Assembly (NCBI RefSeq): GCF_003010935.1 | Contig: NZ_PGGN01000006.1 | Span: 204,387-268,386 of the forward strand | Direction: 5' to 3' | Source of the DNA: Phyllobacterium endophyticum | GTDB lineage: Bacteria; Pseudomonadota; Alphaproteobacteria; Rhizobiales; Rhizobiaceae | Length of the DNA stretch: 64,000 bases | In this document: one piece after another, positions 63,900 to 64,000 of the stretch | Numbering within the stretch: position 1 is the first letter of the stretch | Layout of the letters: each line of letters opens with the position of its first letter | Notes under the pieces: model-generated | The model's input: the letters and a program-made list of their open reading frames with translations, nothing else | What the model was told of the DNA's origin: nothing | Database searches by the model: none | Program-made: the position numbers and the translations under genes

Positions 63900-64000
63900 T
63901 CAATAGGATCCGCGCAGTGCGCAGACAGCTGGAATGGTCTTGAGGATGATGAGGATGTCCTGCAGCAGCGACCAGTTCTCGACATAGTGCTTGTCGAAGG
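63900..64000 (-). CDS. Bacterial sugar transferase, C-terminal end (partial)
   Basis: The last 33 codons of a gene entering from the right: F-D-K-H-Y-V-E-N-W-S-L-L-Q-D, then I-L-K-T-I-P-A-V and the stop at 63900-63902. The Y-V-E-N-W-S-L-x-x-D-I-x-I-x-x-K-T pattern is the typical end of undecaprenyl-phosphate sugar transferases, which start exopolysaccharide chains. The rest lies outside the window. Confidence 0.8.
   Translation of the reverse strand, partial: FDKHYVENWSLLQDILIILKTIPAVCALRGSY

Overview
The window is chromosomal DNA of an alphaproteobacterium, most likely a member of the Hyphomicrobiales (Rhizobiales; Phyllobacteriaceae- or Rhizobiaceae-like). The reasons are a GC-rich, tightly packed gene style, a pstSCAB-phoU-phoB operon, a CIRCE-controlled groESL pair, paired Ku genes with a PE-ligase-polymerase LigD, DUF982, DUF3175 and DUF427 proteins typical of rhizobia, and many promoters of the alphaproteobacterial general stress sigma factor type (EcfG/RpoE2, GGAAC-N16/17-cGTT). 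No rRNA, tRNA, CRISPR array, prophage or insertion sequence was seen.

Layout. 1-6.8 kb: a giant secreted DUF11-repeat protein on the minus strand, running off the left edge, with at least 17 repeats of about 330-345 bp and one single-base frameshift near 4,557. 7.4-12.8 kb: a DNA end-joining block (ku, ligD, a second ku on the opposite strand, topoisomerase IB). 13-17 kb: two divergent cyclic-di-GMP proteins. 17-19 kb: a membrane protein, a lysophospholipid acyltransferase and a CdsA-like phosphatidate cytidylyltransferase. 19-22.3 kb: a XylX-like FAH enzyme, an EamA exporter and a persulfide-dioxygenase-like metallo-hydrolase. 22.4-29.2 kb: an XRE-cupin regulator, then a sugar-type ABC importer and three hydrolase-like enzymes in an almost gapless operon, a catabolic system of unknown substrate. 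29-31.8 kb: aldo/keto reductase, class III cyclase, SRPBCC protein. 31.8-36.6 kb: kdpFABC without kdpDE, with an extra 26-aa membrane peptide at the operon head. 36.8-42.4 kb: a PQQ-type dehydrogenase and many small stress proteins, including UdgX. 42.5-48.7 kb: pst-pho operon. 49-59 kb: small stress proteins, ATP-dependent ligase plus Nudix, aldo/keto reductase, GST, a PCMT-erythromycin-esterase fusion, and an ATP-grasp-like DUF3182 protein with an alpha/beta hydrolase. 59-62 kb: SDR and groESL. 62.4-64 kb: a zinc-ribbon paralogue, a membrane protein and the last 33 codons of an exopolysaccharide sugar transferase.

How the parts fit. The strongest whole-window signal is that about ten genes or operons between 11.7 and 57 kb (topIB, the udgX operon, GFA, an ABM/gamma-glutamylcyclotransferase pair, DUF982, the PCMT-esterase fusion and several tiny hydrophilic or membrane proteins) have an EcfG-like promoter immediately upstream, which defines a general-stress island for DNA end repair, protein repair and small-molecule detoxification. 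The best candidate for an undescribed system is the 23.1-29.2 kb import-and-hydrolysis operon, whose promoter carries a perfect CATTCAAG-TCT-CTTGAATG palindrome exactly between the -35 and -10 boxes, next to its presumed XRE-cupin repressor gene.
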